Below the pieces are notes generated by a model, which had not been told where the DNA came from, searched no databases, and worked only from the letters and a program-made list of their open reading frames with translations. Positions 8,401-15,961 of a stretch of DNA of 64,000 bases are shown here, piece after piece. Position 1 is the stretch's first letter. Each line of letters begins with the position of its first letter. Source of the stretch: Myxococcales bacterium (GTDB taxonomy: Bacteria; Myxococcota_A; Polyangia; Nannocystales; Nannocystaceae); contig JACKDU010000013.1 of NCBI GenBank assembly GCA_020633335.1, positions 175,493 through 239,492 on the forward strand, given 5' to 3'. The translations under genes were made by a program, and so were the position numbers.

Positions 8401-9969
8401 ATGCGGCGGTGGTTGGGTGGATCTCTGATGGGTGTGGTGTGCGCGGGCCTGGTGTTGGGGTGTGGCGACGACAGCGTCGGCTCCGACTCCGAGGGGGCGA
8501 CGACGACGGGGGCGGCGACCACGAGCTCGACGAGCACGTCGAGCTCGACGAGCGACGCGACCACGAGCGGCGGCGACACCCTGATGATGACCGACCCGGG
8601 GAGCGGCGGGATCACCCAGACCGGGACGACCAGCGGCGGCGAGACGACCGGCGCCCCCGAGCCCTTCTGCGGCGACGGCAACGTCGACCGCGGCGAGGAG
8701 TGCGACGAGGGCGAGGCCAACGACAACAACGGGACCTGCACGGTCGCCTGCACGGCCGCGGCCTGCGGCGACGGCTTCATCCAGCCGGGCGAGGAGTGCG
8801 ACGACGGCAACGACGACAACCTCGACTCGTGCCTGGCGATCTGCGTCAACAACACCTGCGGTGACGGCTACGTCGGCCCGGGCGAGGCCTGCGACGATCC
8901 CGACGATCCCCTCTGCACCGACACCTGCGCGCTCGCCTCCTGCGGCGACGGCCTGGTCCAGCCGGGGGAGGAGTGCGACGACGGCAACGACGTCGACACC
9001 GACGAGTGCCTGACGACCTGCCTGAGCGCGAGCTGCGGCGACGGCTTCGTCCAGGAGAACGTCGAGCTCTGCGACGACGGCAACGCCGACGAGAGTGACG
9101 GGTGCACCTCGCTCTGCGCCCCCTCGGCCTGCGACGACGGGATCAAGGGCGGTGACGAGAGCGACGTCGACTGCGGCGGATCCTGCGGGCCCTGCGAGCT
9201 CGGCAAGGCCTGCACCGAGGGCAAGGAGTGCGGGAGCTACGTCTGCGACGCCGGCGTCTGCGTCCTCGGCGCGAGCTGCCTGGCGATCAAGACCGCGACC
9301 CCGGCGGCGCCGACCGGCCTCCACACCATCGACCTCGACGGCGACGGACCCGAGCCGGAGATGGAGGTCTATTGTGACATGAAGACCGACGGCGGCGGCT
9401 GGACCCTGGTCCAGCGGACGGTCTGGGAGCCGGCGGAGACGATGCCGCTCTTCACCGGGATCGCCGCCTGGACCGACATGACGGTCGGCTCGGCGGCGCC
9501 GGCGAAGGCCTACCGGATGGCGGGCAAGCACTGGCCGACCCTCAACGTCCAGAAGCGCCACCTCCTCGCCCACTACCTCCGCAAGTCGGGGGACGGGAGC
9601 TCCTGCGGCCCGCTCTACTACGTCGGCACCGGCGGGACGCTCGCGGTCAACGGCAACAACGTGTCGCTGAACGGGCTCGCGTCGAACGTCAACATGATCA
9701 ACAACACCGCGCTCTCGACCACCGACTCGGGGCCGAGCCAGGTCTGCGTCAACACCCACAAGGGGGCGCCGTGGTTCTACTCGGGGTGCTGCTCGACCTG
9801 CCCGACCTTCGCCGGCGCCTACTGGCCGGAGCCCCACCCGATGGTCAACTACACCGTCAGCGTCAAGGACATCTTCGGCAACTCGCCGGCGGTGGTCTGC
9901 TCGGGCGACGCCGTGATCATCTCGAGCGGCTACCAGGGCGCGAACAGCATGGAGTACTTCGTCCGCTGA
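8401..9969 (+). CDS. Lipoprotein with Cys-rich repeats and a fibrinogen-like C-terminal domain
   Basis: The 522-residue protein has a signal peptide ending in lipobox LVLGC followed by GDD. A Thr/Ser/Gly linker runs to about residue 85. About residues 88-275 contain consecutive myxobacterial disulfide repeats (for example CGDGFIQPGEECDDGN). The last ~230 residues begin SCLAIK and contain LDGDGPEPEMEVYCDMKTDGGGWTLVQR. The core CDMxTDGGGWTLVQR is the hallmark opening of fibrinogen-related domains, which bind sugars or proteins in animals. The protein is probably displayed on the cell surface as a binding protein. An aromatic-rich end (GYQGANSMEYFVR) agrees with a complete domain. It is divergent from the propeller lipoprotein, so the pair may be co-regulated. 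Confidence 0.85.
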   Translation: MRRWLGGSLMGVVCAGLVLGCGDDSVGSDSEGATTTGAATTSSTSTSSSTSDATTSGGDTLMMTDPGSGGITQTGTTSGGETTGAPEPFCGDGNVDRGEECDEGEANDNNGTCTVACTAAACGDGFIQPGEECDDGNDDNLDSCLAICVNNTCGDGYVGPGEACDDPDDPLCTDTCALASCGDGLVQPGEECDDGNDVDTDECLTTCLSASCGDGFVQENVELCDDGNADESDGCTSLCAPSACDDGIKGGDESDVDCGGSCGPCELGKACTEGKECGSYVCDAGVCVLGASCLAIKTATPAAPTGLHTIDLDGDGPEPEMEVYCDMKTDGGGWTLVQRTVWEPAETMPLFTGIAAWTDMTVGSAAPAKAYRMAGKHWPTLNVQKRHLLAHYLRKSGDGSSCGPLYYVGTGGTLAVNGNNVSLNGLASNVNMINNTALSTTDSGPSQVCVNTHKGAPWFYSGCCSTCPTFAGAYWPEPHPMVNYTVSVKDIFGNSPAVVCSGDAVIISSGYQGANSMEYFVR

Positions 9970-10002
9970 GCCGGCGGGCGCCCGCCGCCGAGATCGGCCA
10001 TA

Positions 10003-10296
10003 ATGCCGGACGTGGAGCGCCGCTCACCCCTGAGGATCGCCGTCGAGGGCCTGACCGAGGGCCGGATGGCGGCCGCGCGGGGGGCCCTCGAGGAGGCGCT
10101 CGACGCCCTGGGACGCGGGCTCGCGGCCCTCGGTCCGATCCGCCGGCAGGGGGTCCTCGATCCCCTCGGCCTCCGCCTCGCGCTCGCCGTCCGGGCGCAG
10201 GCCGAGGGGCGGCTGGCGGCGGCGGTCGCTGAGATGGAGGAGATCCTCGAGGAGGGGATCGCCGAGTACGAGGGGCGCGACGGCGTCCGCTCCTAG
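10003..10296 (+). CDS. Small hypothetical protein, Ala/Leu/Glu-rich, helical
   Basis: This 97-residue protein is rich in Ala, Leu, Arg and Glu. Its pattern (ARGALEEALDALGRGLAALG, then VRAQAEGRLAAAVAEMEEILEEGIAEYE) suggests two or three amphipathic helices. There is no signal peptide or recognisable domain. ATG at 10003 follows the previous stop by 33 bases, so it may be co-transcribed with the fibrinogen-like gene. Codon usage fits the genome, which supports a real but unassigned gene. A chance open frame cannot be excluded at this GC content. Confidence 0.45.
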   Translation: MPDVERRSPLRIAVEGLTEGRMAAARGALEEALDALGRGLAALGPIRRQGVLDPLGLRLALAVRAQAEGRLAAAVAEMEEILEEGIAEYEGRDGVRS

Positions 10297-10316
10297 CGCC
10301 GCTCGATCCTCCTCTA

Positions 10317-10412
10317 CCTGTCCCTATGGGAAGGTAAAGTGACCGTCGCCAGGTCGATCCACACTGTCCATCCAAAACCACCCGACATCGCCTGGCGACG
10401 GGCAAAGACAGG
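10317..10412. other. Structured intergenic element with nested inverted repeats (convergent gap)
   Basis: CCTGTC at 10317-10322 pairs with GACAGG at 10407-10412. Inside it CCGTCGCCAGG (10343-10353) pairs perfectly with CCTGGCGACGG (10391-10401), and CGAT/ATCG extends this by four pairs past one bulged T. The loop is 28 bases and notably A/C-rich. The element lies between the stop of the small hypothetical gene and the stop of the beta-fibre gene. A bidirectional terminator, or a small structured RNA, would both fit. The remainder of the gap (10413-10574) holds nothing I can identify. Confidence 0.5.
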
Positions 10413-10574
10413 ATCGTCGACGAGGCCGTCGGCGTCAAAGGTCGGCGGCCGCGGAGCCCGTTGCGGCGCGCTCGCGCCCGTCGATCGAGCGGGCGCGCGC
10501 TCGCGGGTTCAGGAGCGCGCGAGGGGACGGACGGATCCGCCCGGGCGTCGCGCCGAAGCCCGGCGCGGCGGCGA

Positions 10575-11237
10575 TCAGCCGCCGCCGAGCGCGGCGACCT
10601 GCGCCTTGAGCTGGTTGAGCTCGGTGCGCAGCGCCTTGATCTCGGCGACCAGGTCGAAGACCGAACTCGGGCCGCTCGGCGAGCCGACCACGACCACCGG
10701 CGAGTAGGTCTCGACGACCACCGTGTCCTTCTTGAGGACGAGCCGCTTTGACCCCTGCATCGGCACCGGCGTCGGCACCCGGCCGGGGCGCGGGGTGCTC
10801 GGGGTGCTCGGGGTCGCGACCGCCAGCGCGCTCGCCTCGAAGTACACGTCGGCGACCTTGAAGCGGGTCCCGCTCGTGGCCAGCGACACGCCGCCGACCT
10901 TGAGGGTGCCGCCGATCGTCGCGTCGTCGGTGACCGTGAGGTCATCGCCGACGCTGAGGTCGTTGGCGACGCTGATGCTGCCCTGGGTGGTGATGTTGCC
11001 GTGGGCGGTGATGTTGCCGGCGAAGTCGACGGCGCCCTTGATCCGCACGCCCGCCGGGTAGTCGCTGTTGTAGTTGATCGTCAGGGCGTCGCCGCTGTCG
11101 TGGACCAGCGCCCGGCGCTGGCCGGACGACGAGATCCGCCGACCGGGGCCGTCGAGGTGGATGTCCCAGCACATGACCTTGGCCCAATTGCCCTCGAGGG
11201 TGAGGGTGTCGCCGTCGAGTTTGATGTCGCTGCTCAT
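10575..11237 (-). CDS. Beta-repeat fibre-like protein with C-terminal coiled coil, unknown function
   Basis: The 220-residue protein starts MSSDIKLDGDTLTLEGNW and contains LDGPGRRI and RRALVHDSGDALTINYNSDYP. It then has a run of short beta-type repeats, IKGAVDFAGNITAHGNITTQGSI and on to LSVGDDLTVTDDATIGGTLKVGG, as in parallel-beta fibres of phage-tail type. A Pro/Thr stretch follows. The last ~30 residues (FDLVAEIKALRTELNQLKAQ) are a heptad coiled coil that would trimerise. No signal peptide is visible. A good ribosome site (AGAGGAAACC) precedes the ATG. It is the last gene of a minus-strand cassette after a HEAT-like gene and a metzincin gene. It could be a non-phage structural fibre; no other phage gene is near. 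Confidence 0.65.
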   Translation of the reverse strand: MSSDIKLDGDTLTLEGNWAKVMCWDIHLDGPGRRISSSGQRRALVHDSGDALTINYNSDYPAGVRIKGAVDFAGNITAHGNITTQGSISVANDLSVGDDLTVTDDATIGGTLKVGGVSLATSGTRFKVADVYFEASALAVATPSTPSTPRPGRVPTPVPMQGSKRLVLKKDTVVVETYSPVVVVGSPSGPSSVFDLVAEIKALRTELNQLKAQVAALGGG

Positions 11238-11286
11238 GGTTTCCTCTCGTGCTCTCGCGTGCTCGTGTGCTCTTGTCTTCGTTCGA

Positions 11287-12285
11287 TCAGCCGATGGCGA
11301 TCGGCTTCGGTCGCCGCGCGGGGCTGGCGATCGGGCCGAGCTTGGCCTCGGTGATCTCGAGGTGTCCGTTCGCGCCGCGGCAGCGGATCAGCACCGCCGG
11401 CGCGCCTGGGCGGGCGACCGCCCGGAGCTCGAACTCTGCCGCGTCGCCGTGGATCGTCCCGTGCCCGGCGAAGCGGAGGCTGCCGTTGCGGCTGTAGAGG
11501 CCGATCGAGAAGGCGCCGCGGCCGGTCGGCGTGGTCAGGGCGACCAGGGCCGTCGACACCCCGCCGGTCGTCAGGTTGCGGAGGGCGACCACCGCCGGCA
11601 TCGCCTTCTCGCCGGCGAGCGCGGCCGGGTGGAGGGCGACCTCCTGGTCCATGGCGATCCACTGCTCGCGGCCGGCGCAGTCGAGGTGGAGCGACGCGGG
11701 GCCGTCGACCTTGAGGCCGGGCGGGAGGTCGGGGATCAGCCTGGAGAAGGCGCCGATCTCGGGGCCGGCGAGGCGGCGGACCGCGATCGGCTTGACCTGG
11801 TCGCCGAGCGCGACCGTCGCGACCGCGGCCGGCGAGGGGAGCTCATGGCCGGGGAGGCGGAGGCGGTGGGCGATCAACGCGGCCGCGAAGCTCGCCTTCT
11901 TGCCGAGGTTGCCGCGGTCGCCGCGGGCGACCTCTTCGAGGCGGGGGAGCGCCGAGGCGTCGCCGATCCAGCCGAGCTGGCGGACCGCCTCGCCGAGGAC
12001 GTGGGGCTCGCGGGTGCGGGCGACCTCGAGGATCGCCGCGGGCGCCTGGGCGCCGGGGAGCCGGGCGAGCGCAGCGATCGCCATCTTGCGATCGCCGACC
12101 GCCTCGCGCTCGTTGCTAGCGAGCGCCCTGAGCTCGGGGAGGGCGGCGGCGCCGGCGACGGTCGGTATCAGGGCGATCGCCCGGGCGCGCGGGATCTCGC
12201 TGCTGCGGCCGGCGACGACCGCTCGCAGGCGGGCGGCGTCGAGCGGGCGGCGGTCCTCGGGGGGCGGGGCGAAGTTGGTCGACAT
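11287..12285 (-). CDS. HEAT-like repeat protein with C-terminal beta domain, unknown function
   Basis: The 332-residue protein begins MSTNFAPPPEDRRPLDAARL. Residues about 25-150 are helical repeats of HEAT type (for example ALPELRALASNEREAVGDRKMAIAALARL and EVARTREPHVLGEAVRQLGWIG), normally a protein-binding scaffold. From about residue 185 a second, beta-rich domain follows, with NLTTGGVSTALVAL and GAFSIGLYSRNGSLRFAG. There is no signal peptide. The start was chosen for a strong Shine-Dalgarno, GAGGAGGATCC before ATG at 12285. The stop of the metzincin gene lies 14 bases upstream and the fibre gene begins 49 bases downstream, so the three probably form one transcript. Confidence 0.65.
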   Translation of the reverse strand: MSTNFAPPPEDRRPLDAARLRAVVAGRSSEIPRARAIALIPTVAGAAALPELRALASNEREAVGDRKMAIAALARLPGAQAPAAILEVARTREPHVLGEAVRQLGWIGDASALPRLEEVARGDRGNLGKKASFAAALIAHRLRLPGHELPSPAAVATVALGDQVKPIAVRRLAGPEIGAFSRLIPDLPPGLKVDGPASLHLDCAGREQWIAMDQEVALHPAALAGEKAMPAVVALRNLTTGGVSTALVALTTPTGRGAFSIGLYSRNGSLRFAGHGTIHGDAAEFELRAVARPGAPAVLIRCRGANGHLEITEAKLGPIASPARRPKPIAIG

Positions 12286-12299
12286 GGATCCTCCTCGCC

Positions 12300-12968
12300 T
12301 CAGCAGCCGCCCTTGACGAAGCAGTGGTTCCGCAGGTTGGAGCACTGGCTGCTGGTCAGGTTGCCGCCGTTGGGCACGGTCGGGTTCATCAGGTTGGTGC
12401 TGTCGTTGACGTGGCTGAGGCCGAGGTAGTGGGCGACCTCATGGGCGAGGACCAGGCCGGTGATGTCGGGCGAGTGCTCGATCGCGATCACCGATCCCTC
12501 CATCGCGTACTTGGCGTTGTCGGTGTCGCAGGGGCCGTCGACCGCCGAGTAGCCGACGGTGTCGCCGGCGTAGGTGAGGACGAAGTAGACGTCCATCGCG
12601 TCGCCGTGGATCCCGCTCCAGTCGTCGCAGAGATCGACCGCCTCGCCGTCGGAGCCGATGTCCTGGTAGCCGGCGGCGTCGGCCGCCGAGATCCCCTGGT
12701 GGTAGAGGCGGCCGACCGCGAGGGAGCAGGTCCCGTAGATCTCGCGCATCATGTAGACGGCGGTGTCGATCTCGCGGACGTCGGAGGCGCTGAAGAGGTC
12801 CATGCCGACCCGGATGAGGTCGAGGTCGATCCGGTGGCCGCCGAGGAGGTCGAGCTGGGTCTTGAGCGAGACCGACCCGGGCGAGTCCGTGTAGCCGAAG
12901 AAGTCGTGGAGGACCGAGAAGCCGCCGGAGAGGCCGATACACTGGGCTCGCTGCCGAAGGGAGACCAT
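12300..12968 (-). CDS. Metzincin-type zinc metalloprotease
   Basis: The 222-residue protein carries HEVAHYLGLSH at residues 176-186. This is the HExxHxxGxxH zinc site of metzincins, and LMNP a few residues later supplies the Met-turn. Conserved lead-in sequence IDLDLIRVGMDLFSASDVREIDTAVYMMREIY suggests a family member of normal length rather than a fragment. Cysteines in the last 30 residues may form a disulfide. No standard signal peptide is present, so if exported it uses another route. ATG at 12968 is preferred; a GTG at 12983 is in frame but lies inside a palindrome, whose right arm supplies the purine-rich GGACAGG ribosome site. First gene of the cassette with the HEAT-like and beta-fibre genes. 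Confidence 0.78.
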   Translation of the reverse strand: MVSLRQRAQCIGLSGGFSVLHDFFGYTDSPGSVSLKTQLDLLGGHRIDLDLIRVGMDLFSASDVREIDTAVYMMREIYGTCSLAVGRLYHQGISAADAAGYQDIGSDGEAVDLCDDWSGIHGDAMDVYFVLTYAGDTVGYSAVDGPCDTDNAKYAMEGSVIAIEHSPDITGLVLAHEVAHYLGLSHVNDSTNLMNPTVPNGGNLTSSQCSNLRNHCFVKGGC

Positions 12969-12976
12969 GGCAAACC

Positions 12977-13009
12977 TGTCCACTCGGACATCGACGCGCG
13001 CCGCGTCGA
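12977..13009. repeat. Two abutting palindromes upstream of the metzincin gene
   Basis: TGTCC-ACTC-GGACA (12977-12990) is directly followed by TCGACGCG-CGC-CGCGTCGA (12991-13009). Both have perfect arms of 5 and 8 bp. They lie 9 bases upstream of the ATG at 12968 and could fold in the leader, overlap the ribosome site, or end transcription arriving from the HTH/Ro-like pair. The first belongs to the dispersed TGTCC...GGACA family. Confidence 0.7.
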
Positions 13010-13165
13010 CGGCCAGGTGCCCACACCCTACGCCGCCCCTTCGCGCGGCGACAACGGCAAGGCTTGCCGGGGCGTCGCGGACGGCGCAGCAGCCGATGCG
13101 GCGCGGAGGGGCGTCCTGCGGGGAGAAGGACCGGGGATGGGGGCGTCCTCAGGGGGCGCTGAGCC

Positions 13166-14305
13166 TCAGCAGACGTGCGCCTTGAAGAGGTAGCCGAAGC
13201 CGGCGCCGCGGAGCCGCTGGATCAGCGCCGCCCGGCTGATTTCGAGCGCCTCGGCGCAGCGATCGAGGCTCCACTCGGCGGCCGCGAGCTGCTCCAAGAG
13301 GTAGGCGCGGCGGACCTGAGCGGCCGAGAGGCGGAAGGTCTTGAGGTACTCGAGGGTGCCGTCGGCCCGGGTGATCGCCTCGCCGATGTGGTTGTCGGCG
13401 CTCGGGTCGAGGGCGCCGATGAAGCGGCGGAGGTGGAAGGGGCCGGCCCGATAGACGCTCTGCCAGCGGAGCGGTCGATCGAGGATCCCGGCGGCGAGGA
13501 GCTCGGAGAGCTCGCGCCAGGACTCGCGGCGGCCGGCGATCGCCTGGCGGAGGGCGGCGAGCGAGCCCAGCGACGCGGGATCGATCGGCGCCTGGAGCTC
13601 GCCGAGCTCGTCGCAGTAGAGCCCGTAGTGGACCAGGAGCTCGCCGTAGAGGTCCTCGAGGAGGGTCCGGTGGAGGGCGCGGTAGTCGTCGGGGTGGGGG
13701 ACGACGGTCGCGGCCGCGAGCGCGTCGCCGACCAGGAGGAGGACGCCGACCTGCCCCTCGTGGATCTCGAAGAGGCGGAGGGCGTCGGCGAGGCCGGCGA
13801 TCGCGGCCCCGTGGTGGACCCGCTCGATCCGCGGGCTGAGGCCGCGGCGCAGCGCCTCGCGGGAGTACTCGCTCCAGGCGACCGAGGGCCCGCCGAAGTG
13901 GAGCGCGAGGTAGCCCTCGAGCGCGAGGTGGAGGGGGAGGAGGCGGAGGCGCTTGCGATCCTCGCGCTTGACCATCCGGTGGAGGAGCTGGACCGGCCGC
14001 GCCTGGCGCTCGAGGTGCTTTCGCGGGCCCAGGGTGGTGCCGAGGGCGGCCACCGGCTGGCCGCCGCGTTCCCACTCGACGACGATCCCGTGGGGGATGT
14101 AGCCGTAGTAGGCGGTGGTCGGCGCGTCGGCGTCGCCCTCGAGGCCGACGAGCGTCGTCGCCGCGTCGTAGGCGCGGGTCGTGATCCGGATGTCCCCGGG
14201 GACATGATCGCGGATCAGCGGGATCAGGCGGATCGCGCCGAAGGCCTGGGCCGGCGCCGGGCGGAGGCCGGTGAGCGCGAGGCCGCCGAGGGTCGGCGCG
14301 CTCAT
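13166..14305 (-). CDS. ARPP-2-like protein with C-terminal Fis-type HTH, partner of the Ro60-like protein
   Basis: The 379-residue protein opens with TGLRPAPAQAFGAIRLIPLIRDHVPGDIRI. From memory, this GAIRL(I/V)PL(I/L)RD start resembles proteins annotated as ARPP-2 domain, found near RNA-repair genes; this is not verified here. The middle part is mixed alpha/beta with no catalytic motif I can name. The last ~45 residues (YLLEQLAAAEWSLDRCAEALEISRAALIQRLRGAGF) match a Fis-type helix-turn-helix, so it may bind DNA or act as an autoregulator. Its ATG overlaps the stop of the upstream Ro60-like gene (ATGA), indicating translational coupling. It is cytosolic by lack of a signal. Residues DHVPGDI are encoded by a perfect TGTCCCCGGGGACA palindrome. 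Confidence 0.65.
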   Translation of the reverse strand: MSAPTLGGLALTGLRPAPAQAFGAIRLIPLIRDHVPGDIRITTRAYDAATTLVGLEGDADAPTTAYYGYIPHGIVVEWERGGQPVAALGTTLGPRKHLERQARPVQLLHRMVKREDRKRLRLLPLHLALEGYLALHFGGPSVAWSEYSREALRRGLSPRIERVHHGAAIAGLADALRLFEIHEGQVGVLLLVGDALAAATVVPHPDDYRALHRTLLEDLYGELLVHYGLYCDELGELQAPIDPASLGSLAALRQAIAGRRESWRELSELLAAGILDRPLRWQSVYRAGPFHLRRFIGALDPSADNHIGEAITRADGTLEYLKTFRLSAAQVRRAYLLEQLAAAEWSLDRCAEALEISRAALIQRLRGAGFGYLFKAHVC

Positions 14306-15807
14306 CCCCCCGCCTCCTCGCTGCCCTCGCTCGCCGGCGCAGACGCGGGCGCGCGGCCGCGGTCGCGTCGTCGCCGGTAGCGCTCGATCATCGCGCTCGC
14401 CCGGCGCTCGAGGAGCCCCTCGAGCTCGGCGAGGCCGAGGCGGCCGTCGGTGAAGCGGGCGAAGGCGAGGAGCGTCGGCAGATCCTCGGCGTCGCGGATC
14501 CCGAGGGTCGGCGCCGCGGCATCGAGCGCGCGCGGGCCGAGCTCGGTCGCTTCGAAGACCGGGTTGACGTGGATCAGGTCGGTCGCCCGCGCGGGATCGA
14601 GGCGCTCGCGGAAGGTCCGGAGGACCAGGCCGGCGGCCCCCGGCGGGTCGTTGTCGGCGCCGTCGGAGACGACGACGACGAGCTCGGGGCGGCCGTCGAG
14701 CGCGTCCAGGAGCGGCGTCGCCAGATCGGTCTGGCCCCGCGGCGTGACCAGGAGCGGGTGCTCGGGGGTCCGCGGCGCCCAGCGCTCGTCGACCTCGTCG
14801 GCGGCCGCCCGCAGGAGGTAGCGGGCGGCGAGGGCGACCGCCAGCGGCCGCCGCGACTTCTCGCTCGATCCGGCGCTCGAGTAGGAGCGGTCGAGGACGC
14901 AGGCGATCCGGCCGAGGCGGAGCGGCGTCCGCTCGAGGACCCGGCGGGCGCTCGCGGCCATCGCCGCGTCGAGCTCGGCGAGGCGGGCCCGTCGCTCCTC
15001 GAGGGGGAGGCCGAGGACGTAGAGCGCGAGGCGGGTCGGCGGCGCGCTCGCGAGATCGAGGTCGATCGCCACGCCCTCGCGGGCGGCGCTCCGCTGGAGG
15101 CGGAGGCGCTCGGCTGCGCTCATCTTCGGGGCGATCCGCTCGAGGAAGCGCGCGCGGTCGATCCCCATGCGGGCGGCGAGGCCCTCGGCGATCGTGTAGG
15201 GGAGCTCGTAGATCGCCTCGCGGCTGTAGTGGGCCTGGCGGAAGGCCTCGAGGAGCGGCGCCTGGTAGCGGCGCTCTCGCCAGCCGCGGGTGAGGAAGCG
15301 CGGGAGCTCGCCGGGGAGCGCGAGGTGGGCGTGGCGGGAGAGCGCGCGGACCTTGCCGCGGTACTTGACCGCGTCGAAGGCGAGGTCGCGGCGCTGAGCG
15401 AGGTACTCGCCGATGATCGCCCGCGTCCGCCGGTTGTTGATCCGCCGCTCCTTGAGGGCCCGCAGCGCCCGGTAGGCCCGCGGCGGCGGGAGCTCGGCGA
15501 GGGCGGCGGCGATCAGCGCCCCCTCGCGCGCGCGCTCGTCGGGGTCGAGGCCGCGGGCGTGGGTCAGGAGCTCGACGATGATCCGCGCCCGGTTGTAGTC
15601 GTTGATCCCGGCCGCCAGCGCCCGCGCGTAGAGGCGGCGGTAGTTGCCGCGGATGTACTCGTGGAGGAAGCCGATCGCCACGGTCTGGCGGTGGCCGTCG
15701 CTGTAGAACTCGCGCTGGCCGGTGCAGGCGAAGGCCGCGTTGATGAAGATCAGGAGATCCTCGTGGGCGACCCGGGCCGCGGCGGCGGCGTGGCGATCGG
15801 CGGTCAT
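14302..15807 (-). CDS. Ro60-like RNA-binding protein: TROVE-type helical domain plus vWA domain
   Basis: The 501-residue protein has an N-terminal helical region (about 15-290) and a C-terminal von Willebrand A domain with a complete MIDAS metal site: DRSYS at 306-310, Thr at 360 (GQTDLATPL) and the Asp in VVVSDGADND near 382. This is the order in Ro60/Rsr. Local matches to the TROVE region are REFYSDGHRQT near 32-42 (compare the Gly-Tyr/Phe-Tyr-Ala segment of Ro proteins) and AVKYRGKVRALSRHAHL near 146-162 (compare the KYRxRxGWSxxDxLRxAHP region). Ro proteins form rings that bind misfolded RNAs and Y RNAs and aid RNA degradation or repair. The family call is mine from pattern, and the helical part is diverged. 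It is coupled to the HTH partner downstream. Confidence 0.68.
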   Translation of the reverse strand: MTADRHAAAAARVAHEDLLIFINAAFACTGQREFYSDGHRQTVAIGFLHEYIRGNYRRLYARALAAGINDYNRARIIVELLTHARGLDPDERAREGALIAAALAELPPPRAYRALRALKERRINNRRTRAIIGEYLAQRRDLAFDAVKYRGKVRALSRHAHLALPGELPRFLTRGWRERRYQAPLLEAFRQAHYSREAIYELPYTIAEGLAARMGIDRARFLERIAPKMSAAERLRLQRSAAREGVAIDLDLASAPPTRLALYVLGLPLEERRARLAELDAAMAASARRVLERTPLRLGRIACVLDRSYSSAGSSEKSRRPLAVALAARYLLRAAADEVDERWAPRTPEHPLLVTPRGQTDLATPLLDALDGRPELVVVVSDGADNDPPGAAGLVLRTFRERLDPARATDLIHVNPVFEATELGPRALDAAAPTLGIRDAEDLPTLLAFARFTDGRLGLAELEGLLERRASAMIERYRRRRDRGRAPASAPASEGSEEAGG

Positions 15808-15808
15808 C

Positions 15809-15887
15809 GGCGGCGTTCGAAGGGCCGCCCGGGGAGAGGAGGTCCGACCAGCTAGGCAGCTTCAGAGACTGATTCGGAAGTCGGACC
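15809..15887. other. Structured intergenic region upstream of the Ro60-like gene (possible RNA or operator)
   Basis: GGTCCGAC (15841-15848) is a perfect inverted repeat of GTCGGACC (15880-15887), so either strand would begin a hairpin with GGTCCGAC. Inside, CTTC (15860-15863) can pair with GAAG (15877-15880). A second hairpin, GGCGGC (15809-15814) with GCCGCC (15824-15829), carries a loop GTTCGAAGG with a T-loop-like TTCGAA core. As I recall, GGUCCGA is the conserved Ro-binding element near the 5' end of vertebrate Y RNAs. An operator for the HTH partner protein is the plainer alternative. The rest, up to 15961, holds nothing else clear. Confidence 0.4.
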
Positions 15888-15961
15888 GGAGTCCCGCGGA
15901 CGGCGACCCATCGTACCCGGGCGCCGGGCCGCGGTGAAGAGGCGCCGGTCGAGGGCGCGCT

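Noticed and set aside
10461..10751. Plus-strand Arg/Ala-rich open frame downstream of the small hypothetical gene
   Set aside because: It runs into the antisense of the beta-fibre gene, has no ribosome site, and its composition is typical of random GC-rich frames.
10575..11237. Phage tail fibre as a sign of a prophage
   Set aside because: No other phage structural, integrase or lysis gene is near, and the neighbours are a protease and a HEAT-like protein.
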